A stretch of 64,000 nt of DNA from Lentisphaerota bacterium (GCA_015061575.1 SUWF01000009.1:1-64000); one strand, 5' to 3'. Positions 35,912 to 44,400 are shown, numbered from the stretch's first letter. Numbers and translations are program-made. Notes: generated by a model not told the origin, from the sequence alone.

Positions 35912-37150
35912 TCAAGCTTTTCTTTCCAATTCCATAAGCAAATAATAGCTCCACAAACCGTGACTTATGGAATCTCCGCTCAGGAAACGACTTTTGAACT
36001 GATACTCTACAGGCAGCCGGTCGGCATCTTCGGGCGCAATGTAGTTGAATTTATTTATGTGGTCAAAGCTGCTGAGGATGCGTCTGGCATGAGCAATAAC
36101 CTCAGCTTTGAATGCCGAATTCACCTGCGCCATTTGCAGACAACCCCGCAGGATCATGGTACTCCAGCCGGTGCGGGCGCCATGCAGCGATTTATCGCCA
36201 ATAACGTCGGCCTGCCGGAGTTTTCCGGTCGTCAGATTGTGATACATGCTGGTGTAGGCCTGACCGTCTTCAGCAATAGTGCGGATGCCTTCCAGATACA
36301 TCGTAATCATACAACTTCGCCAGATATCAGCAAAACCGCTGGTCGGGTGATTGCGCAAATAAAGCGTGGCATTGAGTGTATCCATTGACACGCCATCGGG
36401 CATACCGTAGATGAGTTTATCCCGGGTTTTGAGCTCAGTTTCGTTCAAATGGCGATCGCTGAAGCGGGAATTTTCCGGCATCATCGATGCATTTTCGCGC
36501 AAGATATTTTCAGCCTCCTCAAGATAGGTTTTATCGCCGGAAACATTGTACGCCAGCGCCAGAAAACTGGGGAAACGCAGCGGCGGCCACTTCATATTTT
36601 CATAAATAAAATAGGTAAAATGGTAATTGCGTTTGCGCCAGAACTCCACGGCGGCAATGATCAATTCTTCGATCTCTTTGCGTTCTGACTGGCTGCATTC
36701 TTCCATGCGGCGGTATTCATCCCAGGCGTTGAGTATGTACAAATACTGATCGGTGCTGGTTTCCATGGTAAAGCGGTCGCCGTAGATTTTTGGCAGAAAA
36801 CCGAATTCCAGCTCTTTACCGATTTCCACAACGTGCCGGATGCCCCGGAAAGCGCGGCGGGCCCGTTCCAAAGCGCTCTGATCGCCGGTCAGTTTGTACT
36901 TCAGCAGCATGGCGCTGGCAAATGCGCCGTTGACCATGCCGTAATTTTCGTAGCAGGCAAACTCGCTTTTGGTAAAGCCTTCGACCTTCCAATCGGGCCA
37001 ACTGCTGCCGGTGTTGCCCCGGAAGGTATCTTCGGTAGTCGGCGCACCGGTCGAACTGTCGATCATGCTGTAAAGCAGGCCGTTTTTGTCAATAAAGTGT
37101 TCTTCCACATATTGCTCAAGTTCTCCGGGACCGTTGGCAATTATATTCAT
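35912..37150 (-). CDS. probable alpha-toroid carbohydrate-active protein, family not recognised
   Basis: 412 aa with no signal peptide. The sequence is helical with aromatic-rich segments (RHVVEIGKELEFGFLPKIYGDRF, STDQYLYILNAWDEYRRM, FTYFIYENMKWPPLRFPSFLALAYNVSGDKTYLEEAENIL), a pattern seen in six-hairpin glycosidases and lyases. I cannot name a family or catalytic residues with confidence. It lies between a secreted protein and a GH78 gene in one operon. ATG at 37150 is preferred over the upstream TTG at 37168. Confidence 0.55.
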   Translation of the reverse strand: MNIIANGPGELEQYVEEHFIDKNGLLYSMIDSSTGAPTTEDTFRGNTGSSWPDWKVEGFTKSEFACYENYGMVNGAFASAMLLKYKLTGDQSALERARRAFRGIRHVVEIGKELEFGFLPKIYGDRFTMETSTDQYLYILNAWDEYRRMEECSQSERKEIEELIIAAVEFWRKRNYHFTYFIYENMKWPPLRFPSFLALAYNVSGDKTYLEEAENILRENASMMPENSRFSDRHLNETELKTRDKLIYGMPDGVSMDTLNATLYLRNHPTSGFADIWRSCMITMYLEGIRTIAEDGQAYTSMYHNLTTGKLRQADVIGDKSLHGARTGWSTMILRGCLQMAQVNSAFKAEVIAHARRILSSFDHINKFNYIAPEDADRLPVEYQFKSRFLSGDSISHGLWSYYLLMELERKA

Positions 37151-37187
37151 AATAAGCTCATGCTCCAAATGTTACAGAAAACTGCCG

Positions 37188-38108
37188 TTATTTGATCGAA
37201 AGATTAACAGGATACGACGGATAAGCAGTCGTTTTGCCGTCAGACTTGACCACTCTTATTTGCAGATACAATTCGTAGTCGCCCGCCGGATAATTGGTGC
37301 TGTCAAGCTCAAAAGCGATCTTGGCCGCCGCCTGATTGGGCGAAAAAGCAAAGGGCTTGATTATCAAGCTGTCATAACCACTTGCCGTGGGATGTTTTTT
37401 GACTTTGGCCTGATTCTGATCAAAAAACGCTGCCGGAGCATTTTTGCGCAGAACCAGCACCACATAACCGCCGAAAAATTCGCCGGGCAGCGCTTCGTAA
37501 TCGCAGCTGAAAGCGATCTTGGAACCGGCGGCAGCAGTTGCCGGATTGGGTGTAACGGCGATTTTCTGACACCATTTGGGTGTCGGAGCTGCTTTTTTGG
37601 CAGCATTAGCGGCAGCGCCCGGAGTTTGGGCAGTAGGCGCAAATTTGCCATTATCTGCTTCGGTAACAGCTACATAGATCATGCCGCCCGGATAAAAAGC
37701 TTTGCCATCTTTTACCCAGCGTCCCTGAATAAGCATAGCGTATTCGCCAACAGGCATACCGGCCGTGTTGATCCGTACCGGGAATTTGCCGGCAGCCTGG
37801 GCCTGGGGCAAGGTGTTATATTTTACGATATCGATGGCATCGTAATCTTTATGAGTTTTGTGCGGACGGATCTTGACTTCGCTTTTCTGGAAAAACTCCG
37901 GAGCAGAATTTTTGCGGATAAGCGTACAGTTCCAGCCGGTCAGCACAAATCCCGGTTCGCTCTCGAACTCGATTTCTGTATTGATAACTGTGCCGGCCTT
38001 GACGGCATACATTTCCTGCGCCGGTTTAAAAGTTTTCAGACCGTTGGCTGCCGGCAGACTGAATGCAAAACCACTCAGCAAAACTGCAATAAAAAGTTTT
38101 CTGACCAT
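37188..38108 (-). CDS. secreted protein with two internal repeats
   Basis: 306 aa. Signal peptide MVRKLFIAVLLSGFAFSLPA. Two homologous ~110-residue units follow: CTLIRKNSAPEFFQKSEVKIRPHKTHKDYD with VGEYAMLIQGRWVKDGKAFYP, and VLVLRKNAPAAFFDQNQAKVKKHPTASGYD with AGDYELYLQIRVVKSDGKTAYP-like sequence. They are joined by an Ala/Pro linker (~155-180). The units look like beta-sandwich folds; function is unknown, possibly glycan binding. Start at ATG 38108 with AAGGAG; the open frame further upstream lacks these features. First gene of the rhamnosidase operon. Confidence 0.65.
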   Translation of the reverse strand: MVRKLFIAVLLSGFAFSLPAANGLKTFKPAQEMYAVKAGTVINTEIEFESEPGFVLTGWNCTLIRKNSAPEFFQKSEVKIRPHKTHKDYDAIDIVKYNTLPQAQAAGKFPVRINTAGMPVGEYAMLIQGRWVKDGKAFYPGGMIYVAVTEADNGKFAPTAQTPGAAANAAKKAAPTPKWCQKIAVTPNPATAAAGSKIAFSCDYEALPGEFFGGYVVLVLRKNAPAAFFDQNQAKVKKHPTASGYDSLIIKPFAFSPNQAAAKIAFELDSTNYPAGDYELYLQIRVVKSDGKTTAYPSYPVNLSIK

Positions 38109-38226
38109 ATTTTTCTCCTTGTTGATAGATAAATAAAAACTAAAGTAACTGCACTGCTTCAAAAATATTCCCGATACTGCCGGAATTTTTTTCAAACAGA
38201 GCACAACTTTCAAATTCTCTATATCT

Positions 38227-38254
38227 ATTATAGACTTTTTTTTCAGCTTGTCAA
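38227..38254 (-). promoter_or_regulatory. near-consensus promoter of the glycan operon
   Basis: On the minus strand TTGACA (38254-38249), 16 nt, TATAAT (38232-38227): both hexamers are perfect. Transcription should start near 38220, giving a leader of ~110 nt before the secreted protein gene. The rest of 38109-38310 is AT-rich without a gene. Confidence 0.75.
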
Positions 38255-38310
38255 GAGTAAAAAGCTTTTTTTTATTCTATTTTGTGGTACAGTTACTTCG
38301 ATAAAATCAG

Positions 38311-39906
38311 TTATTTTTCCTTCGGCAAAAAATTTTCCGTCAGCGGCAGTTCCCGCAGTGTTTCCAGATCGATTTGCGCCATGGCCCGGTTGGCTTCCAG
38401 CGTGATCGCCTGATAATATTTCAACATAATTGGACTGTTCAAATAGCTGCACAACCTTTCCAAATCCAAATTGGGGTTTTCAGGCACCGCCACATGTACG
38501 TTGTTGAGCGCCAGCAATCCATCGTTATCGACTGCAGAAATTATCCGGTCGCCGGTCTGGCGGATAAAAAGCTTTTTCCGGGCGTAATCTATCTTGCCCA
38601 GACCGCTTTTTATTGCTGATGGATCGCAATTTATGTATTCGCCCTGCCAGACGACCCGGCCATGGCTTTTTATGCAGCTGCCGGAGGTGATGCCGGGGCG
38701 GAAATCGCCGCTGCCGTCCGGAGTATTGCTGATGATGGATCTTTTGCCGCTGCGGCCGATCAAACCGCTGGCCAGCACCATCAAATCGCCGAGTTTAGCA
38801 AGGCTTTTCTGTTCAATATTGCGCACAAAATCATGCGTTTGCTGATCAAAAAACAAGCGGAAACGCTGCCGGAAATTACGTTTGAATTCAGCTTGATACA
38901 TATAGTAACCCTGCGAAAGATCCCCGATGCTTTTGGAACTGTTGCGGTCGATTAAAATGGCAGCAAATTTATCGCTTTCAGCGGGTGGACTTTTCCGCAG
39001 AGTATAGACGATCAAACTGCCGGGAACCGCTTGAAAAAGTTTTTTCCTTATTAATATAAAATGCTCAAATACAGAGTGTTCCAGCAAAAAATTTCTTATC
39101 TTTCCAAAATATTGACCGCAGAGAAAACTATCCGGAACAATAAAAGTATTGATCCCGTTTCCGGCCGTGGAAGCCAGCGCAAATTCCATAAAAACAGCGT
39201 AAAGTGTGATCTTGTATTCGGCCGAATTGACGAACCGTTTTTTCAGTTCAGCCGCCCGCTGCTTGCTGATTTTGCCCACGTTGCGCAGCCCGAAACTCAC
39301 ATAAGGCGGGTTGCCGACGACCAGATCAAACTTTATATCGGAGTTGAAACACTTTCCGGCATGATCAAAATCCAGCGCATCTTGGACAATAAAATGCTCT
39401 GCAGCTGCTTTTCCGCCGGTAAGATCGTTCAGCCGCCGGCGCAAAAGCTGCACCGAATTGGCGTTGCAGTCGATGCCGTAAAGATTATTTTCCACGATTT
39501 CGCAAGTCAGCTCAAAGCTGGAGCGCTCCGGCTGCAGCTGCCGGCGTTTTTCCAGCAAAATTTTTAATGCAGCCAATAAAAATTCCCCGGCTCCGCAAGC
39601 CGGATCAAGCACTTTTATATTTTCCAGAGCAGATACTGGATTATATTTCAAAAAAGCATCCAACGCATTGCGCACCATATCTTCAGCCACATTGCAAGGC
39701 GTGAAAAATTCTCCCGAAAGCTTGCGCTGACGGCAGTCAAGAAGATCGTAAACCATTTCCAGCAAAGCAGATGGATCAGCGGAATTTTGAAGGATCTTCT
39801 GTAGATTTTCAGCCTTCGACAAATCAAAATGCTGCTGCTGTTTTTTGCCCTCAGCAGATTGCAGCCAGCGTTCAAGTTCAGCTTTTTCCTGCAGCAAAGG
39901 AACCAT
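38311..39906 (-). CDS. N6-adenine DNA methyltransferase, apparently orphan
   Basis: 531 aa. Motif I DPACGAGEFL (residues 101-110) and catalytic motif IV NPPY (199-202), preceded by SGEFFTPCNVAEDMV, are those of gamma-type adenine methyltransferases (TaqI/Eco57I-like). The C-terminal part (~330-530) contains a probable target-recognition domain (GLIGRSGKR, ALNNVHVAVPENPNLDLERLCSYLNSP). No endonuclease motif or neighbouring restriction gene is seen. Start at ATG 39906 rather than TTG two codons earlier. It begins 3 bp past the stop of the GGQ gene. Confidence 0.85.
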   Translation of the reverse strand: MVPLLQEKAELERWLQSAEGKKQQQHFDLSKAENLQKILQNSADPSALLEMVYDLLDCRQRKLSGEFFTPCNVAEDMVRNALDAFLKYNPVSALENIKVLDPACGAGEFLLAALKILLEKRRQLQPERSSFELTCEIVENNLYGIDCNANSVQLLRRRLNDLTGGKAAAEHFIVQDALDFDHAGKCFNSDIKFDLVVGNPPYVSFGLRNVGKISKQRAAELKKRFVNSAEYKITLYAVFMEFALASTAGNGINTFIVPDSFLCGQYFGKIRNFLLEHSVFEHFILIRKKLFQAVPGSLIVYTLRKSPPAESDKFAAILIDRNSSKSIGDLSQGYYMYQAEFKRNFRQRFRLFFDQQTHDFVRNIEQKSLAKLGDLMVLASGLIGRSGKRSIISNTPDGSGDFRPGITSGSCIKSHGRVVWQGEYINCDPSAIKSGLGKIDYARKKLFIRQTGDRIISAVDNDGLLALNNVHVAVPENPNLDLERLCSYLNSPIMLKYYQAITLEANRAMAQIDLETLRELPLTENFLPKEK

Positions 39907-39908
39907 TT

Positions 39909-40448
39909 TCAACTCCGGGGCAATTTAAGTTCAAACAAACCCAGCTCCGTCCGGATCGACTGAAACTGCTGCCAGACGGCAGCTTCCCTGGCCAGTTCTT
40001 TAAGATATTTACTGTTGGAAAGCCCCAGCTTCAACGCCGCCAGTTTGTGGTCAAATTTGCTGTCCAAAGTTACATCCAGCAGCAGCGCCAGCTGATAAGG
40101 ATAAGCCGGATTATTGGAGTTCAAATGTTGATACTCAACAATATCGGCAGATTTTTCCCGCCACGAACAGGCAATAGCGATCCGCAATTTCTGCAAAGCA
40201 AGTGTCACATTCTGCTTCTGACTGCGGCTGACTGAATCTTCCGCTGTCAGCTGCGGCAGTTCTTTAAGAGTCAGCCGCACTGCCGTATAATTGCGATTGC
40301 GGTGCTGACCGCCGGGGCCGCTGCCGACGTAAGATTCTATCCGGCAATGCTCCAGAAGCTCGCTGTCGCTCATAAGTAAATATTCATTCCGGGATATCTG
40401 ACAGCTTTCCACACCATGAATTGAACTTTTTATCGAAAAAAACATCAT
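39909..40448 (-). CDS. GGQ-domain peptide release-factor-like protein
   Basis: 179 aa. YVGSGPGGQHRNRNYTAVRL holds the catalytic GGQ (residues 46-48) of class I release factors and ArfB-type rescue hydrolases. There is no codon-recognition domain, so it cannot be RF1 or RF2. The C-terminus is not the basic tail of ArfB; it is an acidic/aromatic helical domain (KYLKELAREAAVWQQFQSIRTELGLFELKL). It probably releases peptides from stalled ribosomes, but its mode of recognition may differ. Upstream gene of the methyltransferase. Confidence 0.75.
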   Translation of the reverse strand: MMFFSIKSSIHGVESCQISRNEYLLMSDSELLEHCRIESYVGSGPGGQHRNRNYTAVRLTLKELPQLTAEDSVSRSQKQNVTLALQKLRIAIACSWREKSADIVEYQHLNSNNPAYPYQLALLLDVTLDSKFDHKLAALKLGLSNSKYLKELAREAAVWQQFQSIRTELGLFELKLPRS

Positions 40449-40538
40449 CTGATCCTGATTTTAAGTTTGTCAAAACATAATATAAAGCATATATTAAACC
40501 GATGCAAGAATGTTTTTACAAGATAAGGCAACGTTTTT

Positions 40539-41324
40539 ATGAATTTACTTTTTATCGGCGATATCGTCGGACACGGCGGCCGCAGTGCTGTCCAGCAGCT
40601 GGTACCTGAACTGCGCAAAGAATACAATATATCCATGGTCATAGCCAATGCCGAAAATGTGGCCGGCGGTTCCGGTTTGACCGGCGGATGCCTTAAAGAA
40701 TTGCGCAAAGCAGTGGATTTTTTCACCGCCGGAGATCATGTGTGGGATCAAAAAGATTTTGAAAAAGAGATCAACGGCATCCACGATATCGTCCGCCCCG
40801 CCAATTTAAGCAATTCCCAGCCCGGCGTGGGAATAAAGATCGTCCGCAATCCGGCCGCCGGAGAGATCGCTGTCATGGCCTTGCAAGGCAAAGTTTTTAT
40901 GCGCGACAGCGCCTACTGCCCTTTTGAAACTGCCGAAAGATTACTGAGCGAGCTGCCTGATCACATTAAAACCATTCTGGTGGATTTTCACGCCGAAGCC
41001 ACCAGCGAAAAGATCGCCATGGGCTATTTTCTTGATGGCAAAGTAACTGCAGTGATCGGTACCCATACGCATGTGCAGACCAACGACGCCAAAATCCTGA
41101 CCGGCGGAACTGCTTATCTGACCGATGTCGGCATGGTCGGAGCCGAATATTCTGTTTTGGGCAGAAAAGTCGAAGATGTGGTCAATAAATTCCGCAGCGG
41201 TATGCCCAGACGGCTGCCGGTGGCAGAAGGCTTGATCCGGCTGGATGGCTGCGTAATAAGTTACGACCGCCTCAGCGGACGGGCCGAAAATATCCAACCC
41301 ATTTCCCGTACAGTCGAAGTCTGA
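40539..41324 (+). CDS. YmdB-like metallophosphoesterase
   Basis: 261 aa. Motifs of the TIGR00282 family: FIGDIVGHGG, NAENVAGGSGLT, TAGDHVWDQKD, VDFHAEATSEK and GTHTHVQTNDAKIL supply the binuclear metal ligands. Bacillus YmdB hydrolyses 2',3'-cyclic nucleotides. In most members the third motif reads GNHxWD; here Asp replaces Asn (GDHVWD), a possible change in activity. Two bp ahead of the oppB-like gene. Confidence 0.88.
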   Translation: MNLLFIGDIVGHGGRSAVQQLVPELRKEYNISMVIANAENVAGGSGLTGGCLKELRKAVDFFTAGDHVWDQKDFEKEINGIHDIVRPANLSNSQPGVGIKIVRNPAAGEIAVMALQGKVFMRDSAYCPFETAERLLSELPDHIKTILVDFHAEATSEKIAMGYFLDGKVTAVIGTHTHVQTNDAKILTGGTAYLTDVGMVGAEYSVLGRKVEDVVNKFRSGMPRRLPVAEGLIRLDGCVISYDRLSGRAENIQPISRTVEV

Positions 41325-41326
41325 TC

Positions 41327-42328
41327 ATGCTCAACTACCTGGCCAGACGGCTGATTTTAAGTGTACTGACTTTGCTGGTGATCATTTTTGCCAGCTATGT
41401 TATGCTGCGTCTGGCTCCGGGGGATCCAACCCGATCTTCCATGCTCGATAGTTCCAGCGGTGTGAGCAGTTCCGAAAAAAACGAATACACAAAAAATGAA
41501 TCGCTGCGCAAAAAACTCCGGCTCGACCAATCCATTTTATCAGGTTTTTATGGCTATATGCAGGATCTGCTGCACGGCGATCCGGGAACTTCCGCTACAG
41601 TGGAGCCGGGCAAACCGGTAACTGAAATGATCGTCGAACGGCTGCCGGTAACGATCAAACTTAATCTGCTGGCGATCACCGCAGCTTACATCATTGCCAC
41701 AGCTATTGGCGTATATTCTGCCGAACGATCCGACGGCTGGTTTGACCGGAGCAGCACCTTTGCGTTGTTTATTCTTTACAGTATGCCGGTAATGTGGGTG
41801 GCGCTGCTGCTGCAATCACTCTTTTGTGCAGGCGGAGTCTGGCCGGTTTTTCCTTTGCGGGGAGTTTATGCTCCGCCACCGGAAGTCGGTACATTCCAAG
41901 CTATGTTTATTGAGTTTTATCACTATCTGCTGCCGGCGATCTGCCTGGCTTACGGTTCGCTGGCGGGGCTGGCGCGTTACACCCGCTCCAATATGCTGGA
42001 GATCCTCAATTCAGATTTTATCCGCACCGCCCGGGCCAAAGGAGTTTCCAATTCCGGGGTGTTGTGGGTACATGCGTTCCGCAACACACTCATAACGCTT
42101 ATAACGTTATTTTCCGGATTGCTGCCCTCGCTGGTGACCGGCAGTATTATTATTGAACACATTTTCAATATTCCGGGCATGGGGACGTTATCTTTGCTGG
42201 CGCTTTCCAGCCGTGATTACCCGCTGCAAATGGCCTTATTTGCCTTTACCGGAGCATTGACGCTGCTGGGAATACTGCTGGCTGACTTGCTGTACACCGC
42301 CGCCGATCCGAGAATCAAACTGCAATAA
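41327..42328 (+). CDS. OppB/DppB-type ABC transporter permease
   Basis: 333 aa with about six spans. N-terminus MLNYLARRLILSVLTLLVIIFASYVMLRLAPGDP is typical of peptide/nickel permeases. The EAA-like loop (FIRTARAKGVSNSGVLWVHAFRNTLI) and the C-terminal GSIIIEHIFNIPGMG match the family. Normally part of a five-gene cluster, but no OppC, ATPase or binding protein follows; the next 434 bp are non-coding. Either its partners are elsewhere or the rest was lost. Confidence 0.88.
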   Translation: MLNYLARRLILSVLTLLVIIFASYVMLRLAPGDPTRSSMLDSSSGVSSSEKNEYTKNESLRKKLRLDQSILSGFYGYMQDLLHGDPGTSATVEPGKPVTEMIVERLPVTIKLNLLAITAAYIIATAIGVYSAERSDGWFDRSSTFALFILYSMPVMWVALLLQSLFCAGGVWPVFPLRGVYAPPPEVGTFQAMFIEFYHYLLPAICLAYGSLAGLARYTRSNMLEILNSDFIRTARAKGVSNSGVLWVHAFRNTLITLITLFSGLLPSLVTGSIIIEHIFNIPGMGTLSLLALSSRDYPLQMALFAFTGALTLLGILLADLLYTAADPRIKLQ

Positions 42329-42762
42329 CCAAGTGATTTGCATGACCAGATCAAGCTTCAGCAGCTTTTTTCATCTCATAATTATCAGATTGTTAATAAC
42401 CCTGTTAAAAAGCTGTATAATAAGTTGTGAAAAAGTTGTTGAAAACTTTGGGGTGTTTTTTTCATTATCAGTTTCTGCACAGATCTGTCAACAGGCAAAA
42501 TCGTCATTTTTGAGGTTGATTTTGAGTTATTCACACTATTAACAGGGTATAATAATAATAAATATATATATTACTCTTTTAAATAATTATATTATATACC
42601 CCCAAACAGTCTGTTTTGGTTCCAATATTTAATCTTTTAACTGTTATACCCTCTAATAGTCTGTTTTGATTTCAGTATTCAACCTTTTAACTGTTACATC
42701 TTCCCAACAGTTTTACAGCTGTACTCTCCAGGCGGCATTGCACCGCCCGGAGAGATTCTGCT
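42329..42762. other. AT-rich non-coding gap with DnaA-box-like 9-mers
   Basis: No credible gene. On the + strand TGTTAATAA (42391), TGTTAAAAA (42403), TGTGAAAAA (42426) and TGTTGAAAA (42437) follow at 12, 23 and 11 bp, roughly one, two and one helical turns. TGTGAAAAA is the complement of TTTTTCACA, and TTATTCACA (42527-42535) is on the + strand; both fit the DnaA box TTWTNCACA. An almost pure A/T tract (42546-42600) follows. This resembles a replication origin or a DnaA-regulated site, but local gene directions are convergent, which is unusual for oriC. Confidence 0.4.
42601..42700. repeat. two-copy 50-bp tandem repeat
   Basis: AGTCTGTTTTG recurs at 42608 and 42658, and CTTTTAACTGTTA at 42634 and 42684, giving two imperfect copies with a 50-bp period. 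A further ACAG-TTTTACAGCTGT stretch follows. Purpose unknown; it adjoins the A/T tract of the same gap. Confidence 0.6.
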
Positions 42763-43347
42763 TTATAATATGCGGGTCACCGCTTCCAGAGCGTATTTGG
42801 GAACGTGGAGATTGTCGTATTCATCAAGATAATAGGCTACGCTTTCATTGGACTGGATCACATCTTCAACGGGTTTTTCGGCCGGATGTCCTACCGCCAG
42901 CAAAAAGATCAGCTGTTCATTTTCCGGGATTGCCAAAAAATTACTGACCTCTTTGGCGTTAAAAGCACCGATCCAGCAAGTGCCGAGGTTTTCGGCTACA
43001 GCGGCAAACTGCATACTCATAATAGCTGCGCCGCTGTCGGCGTAGGCCATGGGTGAGACTGTTTCGCCGCTTTTGACTGCACTTATGGCAATAAAGGCAG
43101 TGGGAGCATTCACTCCCCATTGCGGCGAACGTTTGGGCGTTACCCGGCCGCCGTATCTGGTGTGATAAAAGACCGCCTGCACCAGATCTTCGTTGCGCAC
43201 TATTGTGTAGCGCAGAATCTGATTATTAGCGGCGGAAGGAGCGTGCAAAGCGGCTTCGACCATCTTGACAAGGTGTTTTTCGGCGACCTTTTTCTGCTGA
43301 TAAAAACGGATGGTGCGGCGTTTCTGCAATATAGCGTTGTAGTCCAT
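42763..43347 (-). CDS. nitroreductase-family flavoprotein
   Basis: 194 aa. KRRTIRFYQQKKV at the N-terminus (FMN phosphate contact), APSAANNQ, ADSGAAIMSMQFAAVAENLGTCWIGAF and LAVGHPAEKP follow the nitroreductase pattern. Physiological substrate unknown. The gene stands alone, and its upstream gap to 43438 ends in a GTGACGG palindrome. Confidence 0.88.
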   Translation of the reverse strand: MDYNAILQKRRTIRFYQQKKVAEKHLVKMVEAALHAPSAANNQILRYTIVRNEDLVQAVFYHTRYGGRVTPKRSPQWGVNAPTAFIAISAVKSGETVSPMAYADSGAAIMSMQFAAVAENLGTCWIGAFNAKEVSNFLAIPENEQLIFLLAVGHPAEKPVEDVIQSNESVAYYLDEYDNLHVPKYALEAVTRIL

Positions 43348-43405
43348 AAAAGTTATACTTTCAAATAAATTGACGGTTTATAACAGTTTTATTATAAGTA
43401 TATTA

Positions 43406-43438
43406 AAAAAGTGACGGATTAATTTTCCGTCACTTTTT
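43406..43438. terminator. GTGACGG palindrome after the amidohydrolase gene
   Basis: AAAAAGTGACGGA and TCCGTCACTTTTT (13 bp) around a 7-nt loop. It begins 7 bp beyond the stop of the gene ending at 43445 (minus strand), and on that strand it is followed by a T-rich run, fitting termination. Confidence 0.65.
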
Positions 43439-43444
43439 CAATAC

Positions 43445-44329
43445 TCAAAGATCCAGAATACGGATGATATTTTCGCGGGCAACTTTCTGGAAAACTGTTT
43501 CGGAAATTTTCTTTTCGCTGCGCAGTTTCAGCAAAAAGTCCACCAGCGGAGTCTGGATATTTTGCGGCGAACAAATATCAGTACCGAACATGAGCCGATC
43601 CTGAAATTCGTTGAGGAATTTAACTGCATATTCTTCGTCACGGGCCAGAGCGTTCCAGCCGCTGCCGGCAGATACATCTCCATACAGATTCGGATATTTG
43701 CGCATCAACTTGGGAATGGCACCTTCTTCGGTGATCTTGCCTTTCGGATAGCCTTTCCGGCCGACGGCGGTGACATTGGCATCCATCTCGGCCCAGAAAG
43801 TCTGGCTGTGGCCGAAGAATTTCAGTTTTGGAAATTTCTGCAAAGCTTTTTCCAGTTTTTTCAGCCCCGGTTCTTCGTAGAGTCCATAAAGTCCGCCCAG
43901 CGTGTAGGCCAAATGGAAAGTCAGCGGTAAACCGGCTGCTTCGGCCGCTTTAAATAGATTCTGCACCCGCAGATCATCCATATCCAGATTGACAGTAACT
44001 TCGCCGATGCCTTTGCAGCCTTTGTCCCGGTAATATTTCAGAACATATTCCAGCGGGGCATCCGGCGTGTTGAAAACTGCCCGGGGATCCAGATTGCAAA
44101 ACGGTATAAAGCGATCCGGATAACGTTTACAGATGCGCAGGATCTCTTCGTTGGATTGGGTGAAAGTTGCCCCGTCGGGCGTGCAAAGCGGCAGGATAAC
44201 TGCCTTATCGACATTGATTTTATCGTAGACATCCAGCAACTCTTCAGCGGTACAAAACGGATTCAATCCCGAAGCTGGCCACGGACATACCGGTTCTTGA
44301 ACAGCATGAACATGACAGTCAATAAACAT
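43445..44329 (-). CDS. amidohydrolase-family TIM-barrel protein (copy 1)
   Basis: 294 aa. N-terminal FIDCHVHAV supplies the HxH metal motif of the amidohydrolase-2 (ACMSD-like) group. KGIGEVTVNLD (Glu), LTFHLAYT, FFGHSQTFW and RLMFGTDICSP (late Asp) fit the other metal positions. Reaction unknown; the group includes decarboxylases and lactonases. It is ~75% similar by eye to the next gene and both end in the identical KVARENIIRILDL. ATG 44329 has AAGGAT upstream. Confidence 0.85.
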   Translation of the reverse strand: MFIDCHVHAVQEPVCPWPASGLNPFCTAEELLDVYDKINVDKAVILPLCTPDGATFTQSNEEILRICKRYPDRFIPFCNLDPRAVFNTPDAPLEYVLKYYRDKGCKGIGEVTVNLDMDDLRVQNLFKAAEAAGLPLTFHLAYTLGGLYGLYEEPGLKKLEKALQKFPKLKFFGHSQTFWAEMDANVTAVGRKGYPKGKITEEGAIPKLMRKYPNLYGDVSAGSGWNALARDEEYAVKFLNEFQDRLMFGTDICSPQNIQTPLVDFLLKLRSEKKISETVFQKVARENIIRILDL

Positions 44330-44360
44330 ATTTTATATCCTTTAATAAAAATGAGTTATA

Positions 44361-44400
44361 AAAGTGACGGATAAATCCGTCACTTTATTCGTCACTTTTT
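44361..44400. terminator. GTGACGG palindrome plus half-site between the amidohydrolase copies
   Basis: AAAGTGACGGAT and ATCCGTCACTTT at 44361-44386, then a lone CGTCACTTTTT half-site reaching 44400, just outside the stop of the gene ending at 44399 (minus strand). Likely terminator; same family as the copies at 43406 and 53444. Confidence 0.65.

Noticed and set aside
42333-42542. 69-codon frame in the AT-rich gap
   Set aside because: No ribosome site, hydrophobic/Ser-rich chance sequence, overlaps the DnaA-box-like cluster.
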